Shown: one piece after another, positions 8,365 through 19,274 of the stretch | How the letters are laid out: each line of letters begins with the position of its first letter | How positions within the stretch are numbered: the first letter of the stretch is position 1 | The notes under the pieces: generated by a model | What the model saw: only the letters and a program-made list of their open reading frames with translations | Told to the model about the DNA's origin: nothing | Databases searched by the model: none | Made by a program: the position numbers and the translations under genes | Assembly: GCA_009760855.2 (NCBI GenBank) | Contig: WPIO01000041.1 | Location: forward strand, 1,244,001-1,308,000 | Origin: Cristatella mucedo | Lineage: Eukaryota; Bryozoa; Phylactolaemata; Cristatellidae | Direction of reading: 5' to 3' | DNA length: 64,000 bases

Positions 8365-10590
8365 ACCCTCGCCCAGACGGTTTATAGTTTGCCGCAGGCA
8401 TTAAACTAGCTAGGTCCACTAAGCGCAAGCTTGAAAAGGCATACACAAGATCGAGACTACTGCCCATCGAAACGCATACGAGGACTACTGTAGGTCGGAC
8501 CAATCGATCCTAGCAAAGGCAAAGCCTAGCTTCTATAAAAAAAACCAATCGTTGAATCCCTGATGTACCATCCAAAAGTGCTGACGTCGACGATCGGCCA
8601 TCTTCTCAACCGCTCCCAGAGTAGCTCCTTACCTTATGATCCTTGATACGAACTAGCCGATCGCTTCTCTCAACTCCATGTCCACAAGATAGACAAGATC
8701 AGGGCGTCCATACCTGCGATGGCAGCACCCCCTTAGGATGACGTCCCTCGATTTCTGGCTGCACCTCAATGTCTACATTTAAGCAGGTCACTAGTGATCC
8801 CTTCCTGAAGTTCGTATCCCTATCAAAGAAGGCAGAAAGTCCTTTGGACCCTGTTCCCACTGTCTAGCTAGTACGTTGCATTGATCTGCTGCTGCCATGC
8901 ATAACTAACATCATTAATATGTCATTAGCCTCAGGTCATGTCCCAGCACCTTTCAAAAAACTGTAGTCAGGCCGCTTCTCAAGAAAGCGACACAAGACCA
9001 AGAGAACTTGAGCCTCTTCCGCCCAGTCTTCCTTCTACCATTCTTATCGAGACGCTGCAACGAGTCGTGGTGGATCAGCTATATTCATATATTGAAACTT
9101 CAAACCTTCCTTGTAAGTTCCAGTCTGGCTTTAGAGATAATCATTATACAGAATCAGCATTGCTTTGGGTGTACAACGACCTACTTAGGAATGCGGACAT
9201 GGGTAGTGTATATCTGCTTTCTTTGCTCGATCTTTCGGTAGCTTTTGATACTATCGTACCATCGGTCCCCAAGTTCGACTAGAGCGCCTCTCATCTCGCC
9301 TGGGCATCACTGGCACTGCTCTGCAGTGGTTCAGGTCCTATCTCAGTGGGAGACTCCAGAGTATTGACGTGAATGGACAAAGATCATCTGGAGTACCTCT
9401 AAAATATGGAGTACCTCAGGGCTCCGTGCTAGGTCCGGTTCTTTTCACGGTTTATACTCTGCCTCTTGCTGATGTGATTGCCAAGCACAATCTAGGCTTT
9501 CACTTCTATGCAGATGACACTCAGTTGTACCTTTGCTTTGATCCCTCCCAGCCTTCGAGTACCCCAAATTCTCTAAACTCACTAGCTGCATGCATTGATG
9601 AGATTCGCACATGGATGGCAGCAAATTTTTTTCAATTAAATGACAATAAATTTAACTTACTAGTTATGGGCAAACAAGTTTGATTCAGAAATTGGAAAGG
9701 CTGACGCAAAAAATCGGCTCTTCCAGAATATACCCTGTTGAATCTGCACGAAATCTAAGCGTCACGTTCCAAAGTGACCTCTCGTTAGACGACCCCATCA
9801 GCTCCACAATCAAGTCTGCCTACTTTCAGCTACATAACATTGCTAAAATTTGGGCTTGTTTAGATAAGGATACCACATCTAAGGTGTTCTATCCATTTGT
9901 TACCGCCCGTCTTGACTCATGTAACTCACTGCTTGCTGGCCTACCGGCATGTGCAATCAGGCGATTACAGCTGGTGCAAAACTCTGTAGCTAGGCTTGCC
10001 TATCGTGAGCGTCGCAGTTGCCACATTACACCACGTCTCGCCGACCTGCACTGGCTACCAGTCAAGCAACGGATTGACTTCAAGGTTTTGTCGCTCACTT
10101 TTAGGTCACTTCATTCTTTGAGTCCAGCCTATCTGTCAGATCTACTCCTCGACCAGGCCAAGCATCGCACCACCTGCTTTTCGGAATCTCACCGTTTACA
10201 AATACCTCGTACAAACCTCAAATCCTTTGGAGACTGTGCATTTAGTTCGTATGCTCCCAAAGCCTGGAACTCACTCCTGACTTGCACCACAGCATCCCTG
10301 ACTTAACCACATTCAAAAAGAATTTAAAAAAACACACCTAATTAGGACAGCATTTAGTGGGTCCCTGTGATTCGTCATTTGCGTGCTTATGCGTGCTGAC
10401 ACTGTGCATGGTTCCACTGTCCACACTTGCATGCTGACCCTGTGCATGTCACCCCTAGCCATGTTATTCATGTTTATCAAGCATGATATTACTCACCATT
10501 CAATCGCGTTTCCTTTTGCAGCAAATGTAAAGCAACTAGAAAGAGAGTTCTCCGAGGATGCTTTATCAAATGTATTATTATTATTATTCA
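8365..10590 (+). mobile_element. LINE-A copy A1, 5'-truncated
   Basis: It begins in the linker between endonuclease and reverse transcriptase (CGCCCAGACGG, matching about 49901-49911 of copy A5) and runs to the ATT tail. RT segments are split over three frames: 8938-9282, 9369-9683 (GVPQGSVLGPVLFTVY and FHFYADDTQLYL) and 9680-10306 (C-terminal region). A garbled stretch near 9255-9275 lies just after the catalytic AFDTI motif, so the copy is inactive. Confidence 0.9.
9369..10306 (+). pseudogene. Reverse transcriptase relic of LINE-A A1
   Basis: Two overlapping frames (9369-9683 and 9680-10306) give the fingers-palm region with GVPQGSVLGP, YADDTQLYLCFDPSQPSS and LAACIDEIRTWMAANF, and then the C-terminal domain (CNSLLAGLPACAIRRLQLVQ). 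They join by a -1 shift near 9681. Motif A (LLDLSVAFDTI) survives upstream in the 8938-9282 frame. Several frameshifts and a stop make it non-functional. Confidence 0.85.
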
Positions 10591-10709
10591 TTTCCGCCGG
10601 TAGCCTACTAAATGGTTCCTGCGCCAGCTCATCAGCCTCGATCTGGTATGCTTAATGAAGCATAACAGTCATTCCACATCCTGACCGTCATCAATCCAAA
10701 GCTTCAATC

Positions 10710-10815
10710 TGAGCGGATCTCACTGTCAGATTACTGCGTCGCTCCAGCTCCCGGTTAAGTAATGGATCCACTATCCGGGATCTGCTTGGCTAGATCCACC
10801 GCTACACTGTGCCAT
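10710..10815. repeat. Family V copy 1
   Basis: It aligns with 17085-17180: CTGAGCGGATCTC-CTGTCAGATT, CGCTCCAGCTCCCGGTTAA, TAATGGATCC and TCTGCTTGGCTAGATC. Each copy is followed by GTTAA-C-CACTAA-type sequence, and only this one is followed by a longer array. Confidence 0.55.
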
Positions 10816-10837
10816 CGTTAAGCAACGCTAGCTGATT

Positions 10838-10965
10838 CAACATCCTCTTTCGCACAGTGACAGAAGAGCCTTGGTGGTTACCACCGCAGCTTACACTGGC
10901 AGTAAAGGATCGTCCATCGCAATATTCGCAGCAGCCTCTACCTAGTGTGCTATTACGGCTCCCCA
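10838..10965 (-). repeat. SINE-B copy
   Basis: Read on the minus strand it runs GCCGTAATAGCACACTAGGT (A-box-like), CGATCCTTTACTGCC, GGTGGTAACC, TCTGTCAC and GTTGAATCAGCTAGC. This is the order in the SINE-B copies at 14290-14480 and 44345-44478. The B-box segment is deleted or degraded here. Confidence 0.55.
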
Positions 10966-11120
10966 GCTAATACACTAAAGCTTGTATCACGGCTAATCTG
11001 TGAGCTGCCACCACGGCTCACCAGTTAAACCACTAAAGCTCGCATCACGGCTAACCCGAGAGCTACTATCACAGCTCACCAGTTAACCCACTGAAGCTCG
11101 TATCGCGGGTAACCTGAGAT
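10955..11120. repeat. ~57-bp tandem array, three units
   Basis: Units share CGGCTCACCAGTTAAACCAC, TAAAGCTCGCATCACGGCTA and ACC-GAGAGCT. The array lies between a SINE-B head and LINE-A copy A2. A similar single unit (CCCCAGTTAAACCCACTAA) follows family V at about 17208, so it belongs to a repeat and is not a promoter of A2. Confidence 0.7.
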
Positions 11121-11169
11121 ATGAGGCCCCTGGGCATTACTCTCGCTGCCCGAGAGATAAGGCCTCGTA

Positions 11170-13145
11170 TCTCATCAGTCCTCAGTGATGATCCTAATGA
11201 TGATCTAGCCCATCGCTTCTCACGATTCTTTGTGCAGAAGATAGACAAGATCAGGGAATCTATCCCTGCGATGACAACCTCCCCACTAGAATGCTGTTCC
11301 TCGCTTCCTGGCTGCACCTCAATGTCTGCATTTAAGCAGGTCACTAGTGATCTAGTCCTAAAGTTCGTATCTCAATCAAAGAAGACAACAAGTCCTCTCG
11401 ACCCTATTCCCACTGTCCTGCTCCTATGTTGCATTGATCTACTGCTGCCATGCATAACTAACATCATTAATATGTCATTAGCCTCAGGTCATGTCCCAGC
11501 ACCTTTCAAAAAAGCTGCAGTCAGGCCACTTCTCAAGAAAGCTACACTTGACCAAGAGAACTTGAGCAACTACCGCCCAGTCTCCCTTCTACCATTCCTA
11601 TCAAAGACACGAACGGGTCGTGGCGGACCAGCTGAACTCGTATATCGAAACCTCACACCTTGCTAGTAAGTTCTAGTCTGGCTTTAGAGCTAATCACTCC
11701 ACAGAGCCAGCATTGCTTCGGGTGTACAACGACCTACTTAGGAATGGAGACATGGGTAGAGTGTCTCTGCTTGTTTTGCTCGATCTTTCGGCAGCTTTTG
11801 ATACCATCGATCACAAAGTTCTTCTAGAGCGCCTCTCATCTCGCCTGGGCATCACTGGCACTGCTCTGCAGTGGTTCAGGTCCTATCTCAGTGGGAGACT
11901 CCAGAGTATTGACGTGAATGGACAAAGATCATCTGAAGTACCTCTGAAATATGGAGTACCTCAGGGCTCCGTGCTAGGTCCGGTTCTTTTCACGGTTTAT
12001 ACTCTGCCTCTTGCTGATGTGATTGCCAAGCACAATCGAGGCTTTCACTTCTATGCGGATGACACTCAGTTGTACCTTTGCTTTGATCCCTCCCAGCCTT
12101 CGAGTACCCCAAATTCTCTAAACTCACTAGCTGCATGCATTGATGACATTCGCACATGGATGGCAGCAAATTTTCTAAAACTTAACTATGATAAAACTAA
12201 TTTACTAGTTATGGGTAAACCCAGTGTGATCCAGAGATTGGACAGGCTGACTCTCAAAATTGGCTCTGCCAGCATATCTCCAGTTGAATCAGCTCGAAAT
12301 CTAGGTGTCATATTCCAAAGCGACCCCTCGTTAGACGACCGTATCAGCTCCAAAGTTAAATCCGCCTATTTTCAGCTTCATAACATGGCTAAAATTCGGG
12401 CTTGTTTAGATAAAGATACCACATCTAAGTTGGTCCATGCATTCGTGACATCTCGTCTCGACTTCTGCAACTCACTGCTTACTGGCCTACTAGCATGTGC
12501 GATCAGGCGATTGCAGCTGGTGCAAAACTCGGCAGCTAGACTTGTCTGCCGTGAGCGTCGAAGTTGCCACATTACTTCACTTCTCGCCGACCTGCACTGG
12601 CTACCAGTCAAGCAACGGATTGACTTCAAGGTTTTGTCGCTCACTTTTAGGTCCCTTCATTCTATGGCTCCAGCCTATCTGTTAGATCTACTACCCCATG
12701 TGCACAAGCATCGTACCACCCGCTTTTCGGAATCCAACAGTCTAGAAATACCTCGTACAAACCTTAAATCCTTTAGAGACCGTGCATTTAGTTCATAGGC
12801 TCCCAAAGCCTGGAACTCCCTCCCGACCTGCGTCAGAACATCCCCTGACCTGACCACATTTAAAAGGAACCTAAAAACACACCTATTTAGGACAGCATTT
12901 AGTGGGTCCCTGTGATTCGTCCTTGATGTGCTTATGCGTGCTGACACTGTGCATGCTGCCACTAGCCACATTTGCAAGCTGACCCTGTGCATGTCACCCC
13001 TAACCATATTATTCATTTCGTTTGTTTTTCAAGCATGATTTTACTTACCATTCAATTGCATTTCACTTTGCAGCAAATGTAAAGCGCCTAGAGAGAGATT
13101 AAGTTCTCTGAGGGCGCTTTATCAAGTGAATTATTATTATATTAT
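11170..13145 (+). mobile_element. LINE-A copy A2, 5'-truncated
   Basis: This copy runs from just before RFFVQKIDKIR (linker end) through the RT and C-terminal domain to the 3'UTR and TTA tail. It is close to A5 (49510-52150). Damage by comparison: a 2-bp deletion near 11610 (AAGACACGAACGG), a TAG near 11674 and a TAG ending the second ORF at 12796. Confidence 0.92.
11713..12798 (+). pseudogene. LINE-A A2 reverse transcriptase, interrupted
   Basis: The 361-residue ORF has motif A (LLDLSAAFDTIDHKVLL), GVPQGSVLGPVLFTVY, HFYADDTQLYL and the C-terminal CNSLLTGLLACAIRRLQLVQ region. The N-terminal RT portion ([13 protein letters not shown]) is in the separate ORF 11121-11666. It stops about 40 codons short of the A5 protein. 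RT motifs place it in the CR1/L2-like group. It is non-functional as it stands. Confidence 0.88.
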
Positions 13146-13261
13146 TATTATTAGTCCGGGGGGTGTCGTTACAAAAAGCAAAACTGGACCAAGTGGAAAA
13201 CATTTCGGAGCCCCACAATGGACTGATCCGACACTTTGGCCCGTCAGGGGTGGTGTTAATG

Positions 13262-13407
13262 CAAAATATAACTCATTTATATAGTACCCCAAGAGAACTC
13301 AATCTCTATTCAGGCGCTTCACATATGCCTCGGGGCTCGAGCCCATGACCTCAGCCAGACCTTGGTCGGGGGCGAGCACCCTATCCGCTGGACCAAACCA
13401 GCTCGGC
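13262..13407 (-). repeat. SINE-A, near complete
   Basis: On the minus strand it begins GCCGAGCTGGTTTGGTCCAG with an A-box-like TGGTCCAGCGGATAGGG and a B-box-like GGGCTCGAGCCCC, the layout of a tRNA-derived promoter. The tail GAAGCGCCTGAATAGAGATT, GAGTTCTCTTGGGG, ACTATATAAATGAGTTATAT follows. That tail mirrors the LINE-A 3' hairpin. One of the two best copies in the window. Confidence 0.75.
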
Positions 13408-13690
13408 AGCAATGCTCTTTCGCTGGTTTGCAGTAGCACGGCACATGTCGATATCGATTAGATTCGGCCTATGCTAGCCGTTGTGGCGGCGTTTGGAATC
13501 TTCACGGAAAGCTCCAGAGCGGTGACCTCGACCTCGTCTCCTGCATCGATCTGCAGCGAGGCGATATGCCGAGGCGTCGCGTCGCTCCCCCTTCAGCTAT
13601 GCTGCTTCTGCGAGTAGCGGCGAAGGTAGTGTGACCCGTCTGCGAAGCAGTCTGGCTCCGGCGTGACGGCGTCGTAGCCGGGGAAGCCGC

Positions 13691-13704
13691 GGGGGGGGGG
13701 GGGG
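13691..13704. repeat. G14 homopolymer
   Basis: An uninterrupted run of 14 G on the plus strand within GC-rich sequence. It is one of at least ten such runs in the window. Confidence 0.9.
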
Positions 13705-13873
13705 CGGAGCCGGGCCCACAGCGTCTCAGAGGAAGCGTCTCAGACCAAGAAGCTGGTAACAGTGGGACAGGTATCGAATCCAACCAGTTTGTACAGGTTG
13801 CAGGGGACGATCTGAGACCTAGGTGTCTATCATCTGGTGTTGCCTATCATCTGGTACAACTGAAGCACCGGCT

Positions 13874-15080
13874 TCAGCTTTCCCCCCTGCGCGTAGCTAC
13901 CCATGTCGCAGAAGTAGCAGTCTCGGCGATCTGCCGTGCCTGTCCGTCAGTCGCCCGGCACAGCTGGCGTGGCGGAGCTAAAGTCTTCGAGAGACCCACC
14001 AGCGGTAGCCGACGGTCGCCCACCCGAAAGATTCTACGCTCATAGTCGTAGGTGACTGGCGGCAGGGCGACAAGGAAGTCGGTGTCCAGCAGCAGCGGCT
14101 GCCGAGAGTCTGTAGCGACGTAAAATTGGTGCTCGCGGCTGATGTCTCCCATTTGCATGCTTGCGGTCACGGCACCTACGATGGCTAAGGAAGAACCCGC
14201 GACACTGGAGCTCGAGCAGACCCCATTGACTAGGGGAGACCCAGCTGACGGATAAAAGAAGCATCTGGAAGATATTCGCACCTGTGTCCCCCAACAAAAG
14301 AAATACTCGTTGATTTAACCACCTCTTTTGAATAGCGACAGAGGCGCCTTTACGGTTATCACCGCCGCTTGCAGCGGCAACACAGGATCGCCCAGGACAC
14401 GATTCGAAACCACGACCTCTTTCCCGAGGTCGCGAAAAGCAAACGCTTTGCCTAGTATGCCATCGCGGATTCTCGCGGCATTGGCTACCGGGCTAGTCGC
14501 TCCTGTTGCGATCTGTGGCCGATCGAACGACTCAGAAGCCGTAGCCATGACAGCCGAAGCCGCTCTCAGAGGCAAGTACTGAGGTAGGCCAGGAAGTCCG
14601 TCGAGAGCGAAGGTGCCCACTTACAGTGCCGGAGCATCGCACGCTTGCACACTCGGAATAAGAGAACCAGGCAACACCGGCCTATAAGGCCACCGGGCCC
14701 CCGAATGTGGCGGGGAGCTCCGACTGCAGGCAAGGACTCTCCATGGCTCCGACAAGCTGACCGGAATGAAGACCACTTCTCCCACTTCCTTAGGCCTCCC
14801 AGTCATCGCCGCCATGGCCCGTAGCAGCCTGTACCCGGTGGTTGGACCGCCGACAGTTGTTTGCGAACGGCTTACGTTCAATAGTCAGGCCTGCTTTCGG
14901 TGCGGGCAGTTACCAAAGGTGTGGCCCGACTTGAAGCAAACCCGCCAGAGGAGACGCCCTACCTCGTCACTGGAGCCGCAGGAAAAGTTGAAAGGCTTAA
15001 TCTCTGCCGATCTCGGTGGACGCGACTGTCTCGGGGTCACAGCCGAAAGGCCCCGTTGTCCTGTGTCAAGAAGGTCCACA
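13874..15080 (-). pseudogene. Gypsy-like gag/protease relic
   Basis: The minus strand shows remnants of an LTR-retrotransposon polyprotein. Near 14297 there is a DTGAN motif like the retropepsin active site. In another frame (13874-14281) the protease C-terminal half follows, with FYVATD and LLLDTDFLVALPP, resembling the family's LLGxDFL region. Further upstream (14885-15079) is CFKSGHTFGNCPHRK, a possible damaged zinc knuckle. A SINE-B insertion (14290-14480) splits the region. Frames are broken throughout, and no reverse transcriptase or integrase is found nearby. The protease call is moderately firm and the zinc knuckle is weak. Confidence 0.5.
14290..14480 (-). repeat. SINE-B copy
   Basis: On the minus strand: GGCATACTAGGCAAAGCG (A-box-like), TTTGCTTTTCGCGACCTCGG, GGTCGTGGTTTCGAATCGTG (B-box), GGCGATCCTGTG and a GGTGGTTAAATCAACG ending. 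It is the fullest SINE-B copy in the window and carries both tRNA-promoter-like boxes. Confidence 0.65.
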
Positions 15081-16900
15081 ATTGGGACATTTGCCCGGCC
15101 AATGTACCGACCTTATTCTTGATATCCTGCGAAGCGGGGATCCTATCCCTCCCGGATTGGTAGGGGCGGCTCTAGTCGCCGGCGTTCGCCGCCGAAACTA
15201 GAGCCCCCGGCGACGCGAGAAGCGAGTCGCGGCTTCGCGATTTCCGGCGAAAGCGAGGGCCTCTCGTTTAGGCGTGCTCGTCCTTGGCGCAGTCCTCGGC
15301 AAAGACGGCCTCTCTGGGCGAGGGCCCCTTAACGAGCAAGGATAGAACCGAAGCGTCGCGGTTCACCGCCGACGAAGTGGTCGGGTAAGCGACGGCTGCA
15401 GCATCCACGAGACACCTGCAAAAGTCGTAAGCGCTCGCGTGGAAACCCTGAACCCTGAACCCTGAGCCCCGAAGAGCTCCTCGAGCAGCATCGCGATGCA
15501 CGCCAGAGGTGAACGTCGGAACCGGCTCATCTTTCGTATCCTCGAACGTACCCCGCCGGCCGGCCCGCCGGCCGGCCGGCGGGCCGGGCTCAGCTCGGGA
15601 AGCCGTTCGTAGACGGAGCGATCGATATATACGTCTAGAGCTCGGCCGCGAAAATGCGCCCCGAGTGCAATAGCTAAAGGTCCGGAGGCGACCGGCAGGA
15701 CTTGGAAAACACCTCTCAATCGCCTGTCCACCAAAAAAAAGAGTCCGTCGCGAAAGAGTCCGTCAGGAAAGGTGCCAGTTTCAGCGCCCCGCCGCTCCCG
15801 TCAAACGCCGCCGCCGCCGTCGCCTGAGGGCGCTGGGACAACGAAGACCGGGCGCTCGGCAGCTCGGCAGCGCCGGTTCTGCGCGTTTCGCGGAACCAGC
15901 TCAGCGCGAGGCGTAGCGACGGACTGGACATCCGGCCCTCCGCCTCGCAAGGCGACGGCGCCCGCGTTCGCCGGTGCGCGGATGGATTTTTCCCAAGTAC
16001 CGTAAACCTGCCAGGGCGAAGCGGGGAAGGGGGGGGGGGCGGAGTGGGCGTGATAGCCGACTCAGCGGGCGAAGCGTGCGTGGCGGCGTCCGGCGGAGCG
16101 AACGCGGACGAGCCGGTCGCCGTAACCCGCGGAGGCTAGCCGTGCTGCGGGCACAGCGAACCCATCCCGGCGCGCAGAGCGATCCCGACCGACCGCGTTC
16201 AGCGACGGGCGAACGAAGAAGGAACGTGGGCGGGCCGCGAGGCAAGGCCGGTCGGCGGCAGGGCTACCGACCGGCAGGAGCCGGCGCTGGGCTGGCCGAC
16301 CGGTCGAGCAGCTGCCGCTCGCGAATTCTCTTCCTCGACTCTCGCGACTTTCTCGCGACCGGCGCGCGCGCGCGGCGACCGCTTAGGCTCAGGAGGTCGT
16401 CCGCTTGGCCGGAGGCGCGCAAAAGAGCTCCGAGCCGTCAAACCACGCCACCGCCACCACCAGCCGCCCTTCCAATCAAGAAGGCTGCGAGTGTTACGAG
16501 CAAAAGCAGGGCCGCCAAATGTATCTGCTCGAGCCGCAGTCTCCCGCTGAGCCACTACCGGTCTTAGTTAGCCTGCCGGTGGATCGCGCAATGCAGCGCT
16601 TCGGTGCGGCTCAAACGCGGGCAGGCACAACTGGGCGCCGAAAGCGACAGGTTAGTTCGCCCTTTACGAAAGGCGGCGCGAACCGGTCGGATGGAGTTGA
16701 CTACAAGAAATCCGGAAGCCCGGTCATAATATATACTCTCCCGCATCCCTGCGATCGCTGACTCCGAAGGTGAACCGAAGCTCTTCATCGCCGTCAGCGT
16801 CGAACTCGTGGGCGAAAACGAAAAGTAATCTCTCACATGAGCTGCGGAAGCTGTCGCCCCGAGCTCTGTCAGCCATCTTCCTTCCATTCTGTCCCATCTC
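15081..16900. other. GC-rich stretch, no supported gene
   Basis: Very GC- and CpG-rich. Long ORFs on both strands (for example 15974-16567 and 16199-16555) overlap each other and are Arg/Ala/Pro-rich, as GC bias produces. It includes CCCTGAA-type repeats (15447-15468), a 28-bp palindrome (15560-15587) and a G11 run (16029-16039). It might be a CpG island for a gene outside recognition. Confidence 0.4.
15560..15587. other. 28-bp perfect GC palindrome
   Basis: CCGGCCCGCCGGCC is followed at once by its exact complement GGCCGGCGGGCCGG, with no spacer. The surrounding sequence is also built of CCGG units, so low complexity may explain it. Confidence 0.8.
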
Positions 16901-17084
16901 AACTCATGAACTTGTGCGTAGTTGCCATTTCCTCGGACCCGACTCTTGGTGTCCATTCTTGCACCTATTCATTCACGCTTGTTATTAGGCGGCTCGTACA
17001 CCAGCTTACCAGCGCTGTGCCGATTGTTTAATGCAGCGTATTAGTCTGTACACACCCCCTGCCGTCGTCGTCTGCCCAAAGCTC

Positions 17085-17290
17085 TCTTCTAACCTGAGCG
17101 TACCTCGCTGTCAGATTGCCCCTCGCTACGCTCCCGGTTAACTAATGGGTCCCGCTACATGAGTTCTGCTTGGCTAGATCGGCCCGCTGCGGGTTGCCCT
17201 AGGTGCCCCAGTTAAACCCACTAAGGCAGCGAAAGGGCACTCATCGCGGCCTTGACCTGAAAGCTGCCCCAGTGCATCCTTACCGTAGTG
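17085..17290. repeat. Family V copy 2
   Basis: It aligns with 10710-10815 (CTGAGCGTACCTCGCTGTCA, CTCCCGGTTAACTAATGG, TCTGCTTGGCTAGATC). One unit of the CCCCAGTTAAACCCACTAAG motif is also seen as an array at 10955-11120. REP-X begins directly after it. Confidence 0.5.
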
Positions 17291-17755
17291 GCGTATTGGG
17301 ATTGTATGCATTGTGACGCTACCCGAACTAGTAAGGGTCGCACGGTCTTGACCCTAGTTTAATAATCCAAATCCAAAAGCAACAAATTTTCGGTGGATTT
17401 GCATTGGATCTCAGCGGATTTCGCCGGTGACCAGTGTCTTTTCGAGACCACTTCCGATCAAACGCTCTGGGCAAAGTGGCATGAAATTCGGCAGGCATTA
17501 TATCGCCCGTTACTGCAAAGTTCGCTCGAAATCCAAGCTCGGAGCCGCCGCCGATTTCTGGTTGAGTTTCGCTGAATCCGAATGGATTACGCATAATCCG
17601 TCTAATCCCATCCACGTACAGACGTGTGTGCACCTGAGCACGGCTCTTCGAGTCTGCCGACGAACTCTGGCTCAATCTCAGTGAGCCAGAGTTCGTCTTC
17701 TCCTGAGCTCTGCTACCTCAAAGCTGTCGCTGGTCACGAGGAGTCGCTGCTGAGC
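17283..17755 (+). repeat. REP-X copy 1
   Basis: An unclassified repeat also found at 25556-25910 (minus) and 34905-35335 (plus). Shared anchors, in order: GGCGTATTGGGA (also in the 25.9 kb copy), GACGCTACCCGAAC, CGCACGGTC, a series of GGATTT motifs, CCACTTCC, GTTCGCTC-AAATCCAAGCTC and GAGGAGTCGCTG. No ORF is shared by the copies, so it is probably a non-autonomous element. I found no terminal inverted repeats. Confidence 0.6.
17659..17697. other. 16-bp perfect hairpin, 7-nt loop
   Basis: GACGAACTCTGGCTCA (17659-17674) is exactly complementary to TGAGCCAGAGTTCGTC (17682-17697). It lies inside REP-X copy 1. The same place in copy 3 (about 35250-35280) lacks the left arm, so the hairpin is specific to this copy. 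Confidence 0.9.
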
Positions 17756-17799
17756 TCTGAGTCTCGGTGGCAGCTAACTTTGATCGATCGATCACGGCA

Positions 17800-17997
17800 T
17801 TTACAACGGGCCCATGTGATCCGTCCTTTATGTGCTCAGGGGTGGTGACACTGTACATGCCGGCACAAACCGTATTTGCATGCTGACCCGATGCATGTCA
17901 CCTCTAACCATGTTATGCTTTTGTTGACATCGAGCATGCAACCGTTAATCATTCGATCGTGCTTCCTTTGCGGCACAAGCCAAGTGCCTAGAAAGAG
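17800..17997 (+). mobile_element. LINE-A 3' fragment
   Basis: It carries GTGATCCGTCCTTTATGTGC, GCATGCTGACCCGATGCATG, TCACCTCTAACCATGTTATG and GTGCCTAGAAAGAGGTTAA, the LINE-A 3'UTR. It stops within the tail, where a second 3' fragment begins. Confidence 0.7.
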
Positions 17998-18385
17998 GTT
18001 AACCTTAAAACCTTAAATCCTTTGGAGACCGCACATTTAGTTCGTATGCTCCTAAAGCGTGGAACTCCCTCCCGACCTGCGTCAGAACATCCCCTGACGT
18101 GACCACATTTAAAAGGAACTTAAAAACACACTTATTTAGGAAGGCATTTAGTGGGTCCTTGTGATTCGTCCTTGATGTACTTATGCGTGCTGACACTGTG
18201 CATGCTGCCAATAACCACATTTGCATGCTGACCCTGTGCATGTCACCCCTAATCACATTATTCATTTTTTTTGTTTTTCAAGCATGATTTTACTTACTAT
18301 TCAATTACATTTCACTTTGCAGCAAATGTAAAGCGCCTAGAAAGAGATTAAGTTATCTGAGGGTGCTTTATCAAGTGCATTATTA
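17998..18385 (+). mobile_element. LINE-A 3' fragment, adjacent second copy
   Basis: It starts in the C-terminal ORF (AACCTTAAATCCTTTGGAGA, as in A5) and continues through the 3'UTR to GAGGGTGCTTTATCAAGTGC and ATT repeats. It lies head-to-tail with 17800-17997, so one insertion landed in the tail of the other. Confidence 0.8.
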
Positions 18386-18460
18386 TTATTAGTAGTAGTA
18401 GTATTAAGTTCTCTGTGGGCGCTATACAAATACATTACTATTATTATTATTATTAGCTCC
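18386..18460 (+). repeat. SINE-A tail scrap
   Basis: ATTAAGTTCTCTGTGGGCGC then TATACAAATACATTA and ATT repeats: the SINE-A version of the tail (CTATACAAAT rather than LINE-A TTTATCAAGT). Only the tail is present. Confidence 0.5.
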
Positions 18461-18669
18461 CGAAGCTGCATGCCAGTGCTCTGGCACATAGCGGCTAGCT
18501 AACAAGGCACAGTGACCTCCACGTGACTGTTTAGCCTTTGCAACCGGACATGGCCGCGAGGCTAGGTCCCAGCTTACCCAGCCTGGAAAGCCGGAGAGTA
18601 AATTCACACCGATCGCTTTTTGAATGGCCGCGTGCATTGCTGAATAATTAAATTAATTCCTTTGATGAT

Positions 18670-18940
18670 CAATTAAAACTGTAGCATTACTCTTTCCATA
18701 ATGTAACAAAAACAGTGACCCCCAGGCGACGTGGGCACGACTGTGCCAGGTTTCCACCGTATTCCGAACGATATCCGGCCGTGCACGAATACGCCCAAAC
18801 CTGGGAGCTCGTCCAATGCAGCAATGCAGCAAGAAAAAGTATGCCCGTTTACCAAGTAGACCAGATACGACCTGCATCTCTCGGGCCGGGCATCACAACT
18901 CGCTGCCAGTGGACTACATGATTTGATCATGTAGTCCAAA
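18670..18940 (-). repeat. R3 repeat copy 1 (coding-like trace)
   Basis: On the minus strand an 88-residue ORF (18673-18939) contains CDARPER, LVNGHTFSCC and ALDELPGLGVFVHG. The same peptide series appears, frameshifted, in R3 copies at 24925-25078 (plus strand) and 35826-35912 (minus strand). The shared frame suggests a coding origin (host exon or transposon gene) that I cannot identify. The right end carries a 13-bp hairpin (18910-18938, loop TTG). Confidence 0.5.
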
Positions 18941-19274
18941 TCAGCCAGGCTGCTAAAAAGTCAAAAGCACGTACCTCGGTAAGATGCCAACATGCACCTC
19001 AATGTACCAAGAGTCAGCAAGTTGAGACACAAGTCATATATCATGCAGAGATCTGAAAATTGCTATACATCGATATATTGCTTCTAATGTTTAGACACGG
19101 TTCACCTCATCGTTGTTTTAATACTTTCCTGTAATAAATATAAACCTTCAACGCTGTGGATCTCATTTCTAGCATTTTGTACTTCGAAAGGTACTTCTAA
19201 AAAATTATTTGATTGTTGAAACAATGGCTCGGACATTCGGGCAGCAGCAGTGCACGAGTTCGCCTGGTCGTAAT

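Noticed and set aside
10955-11120. 57-bp array as a monomer promoter of LINE-A A2
   Set aside because: A2 is 5' truncated, no other LINE-A copy has this array, and the array belongs with SINE-B and family V.
15974-16567. 197-residue Arg/Gly-rich ORF
   Set aside because: Same GC-bias pattern, overlapped by minus-strand ORFs, with no recognisable domain.
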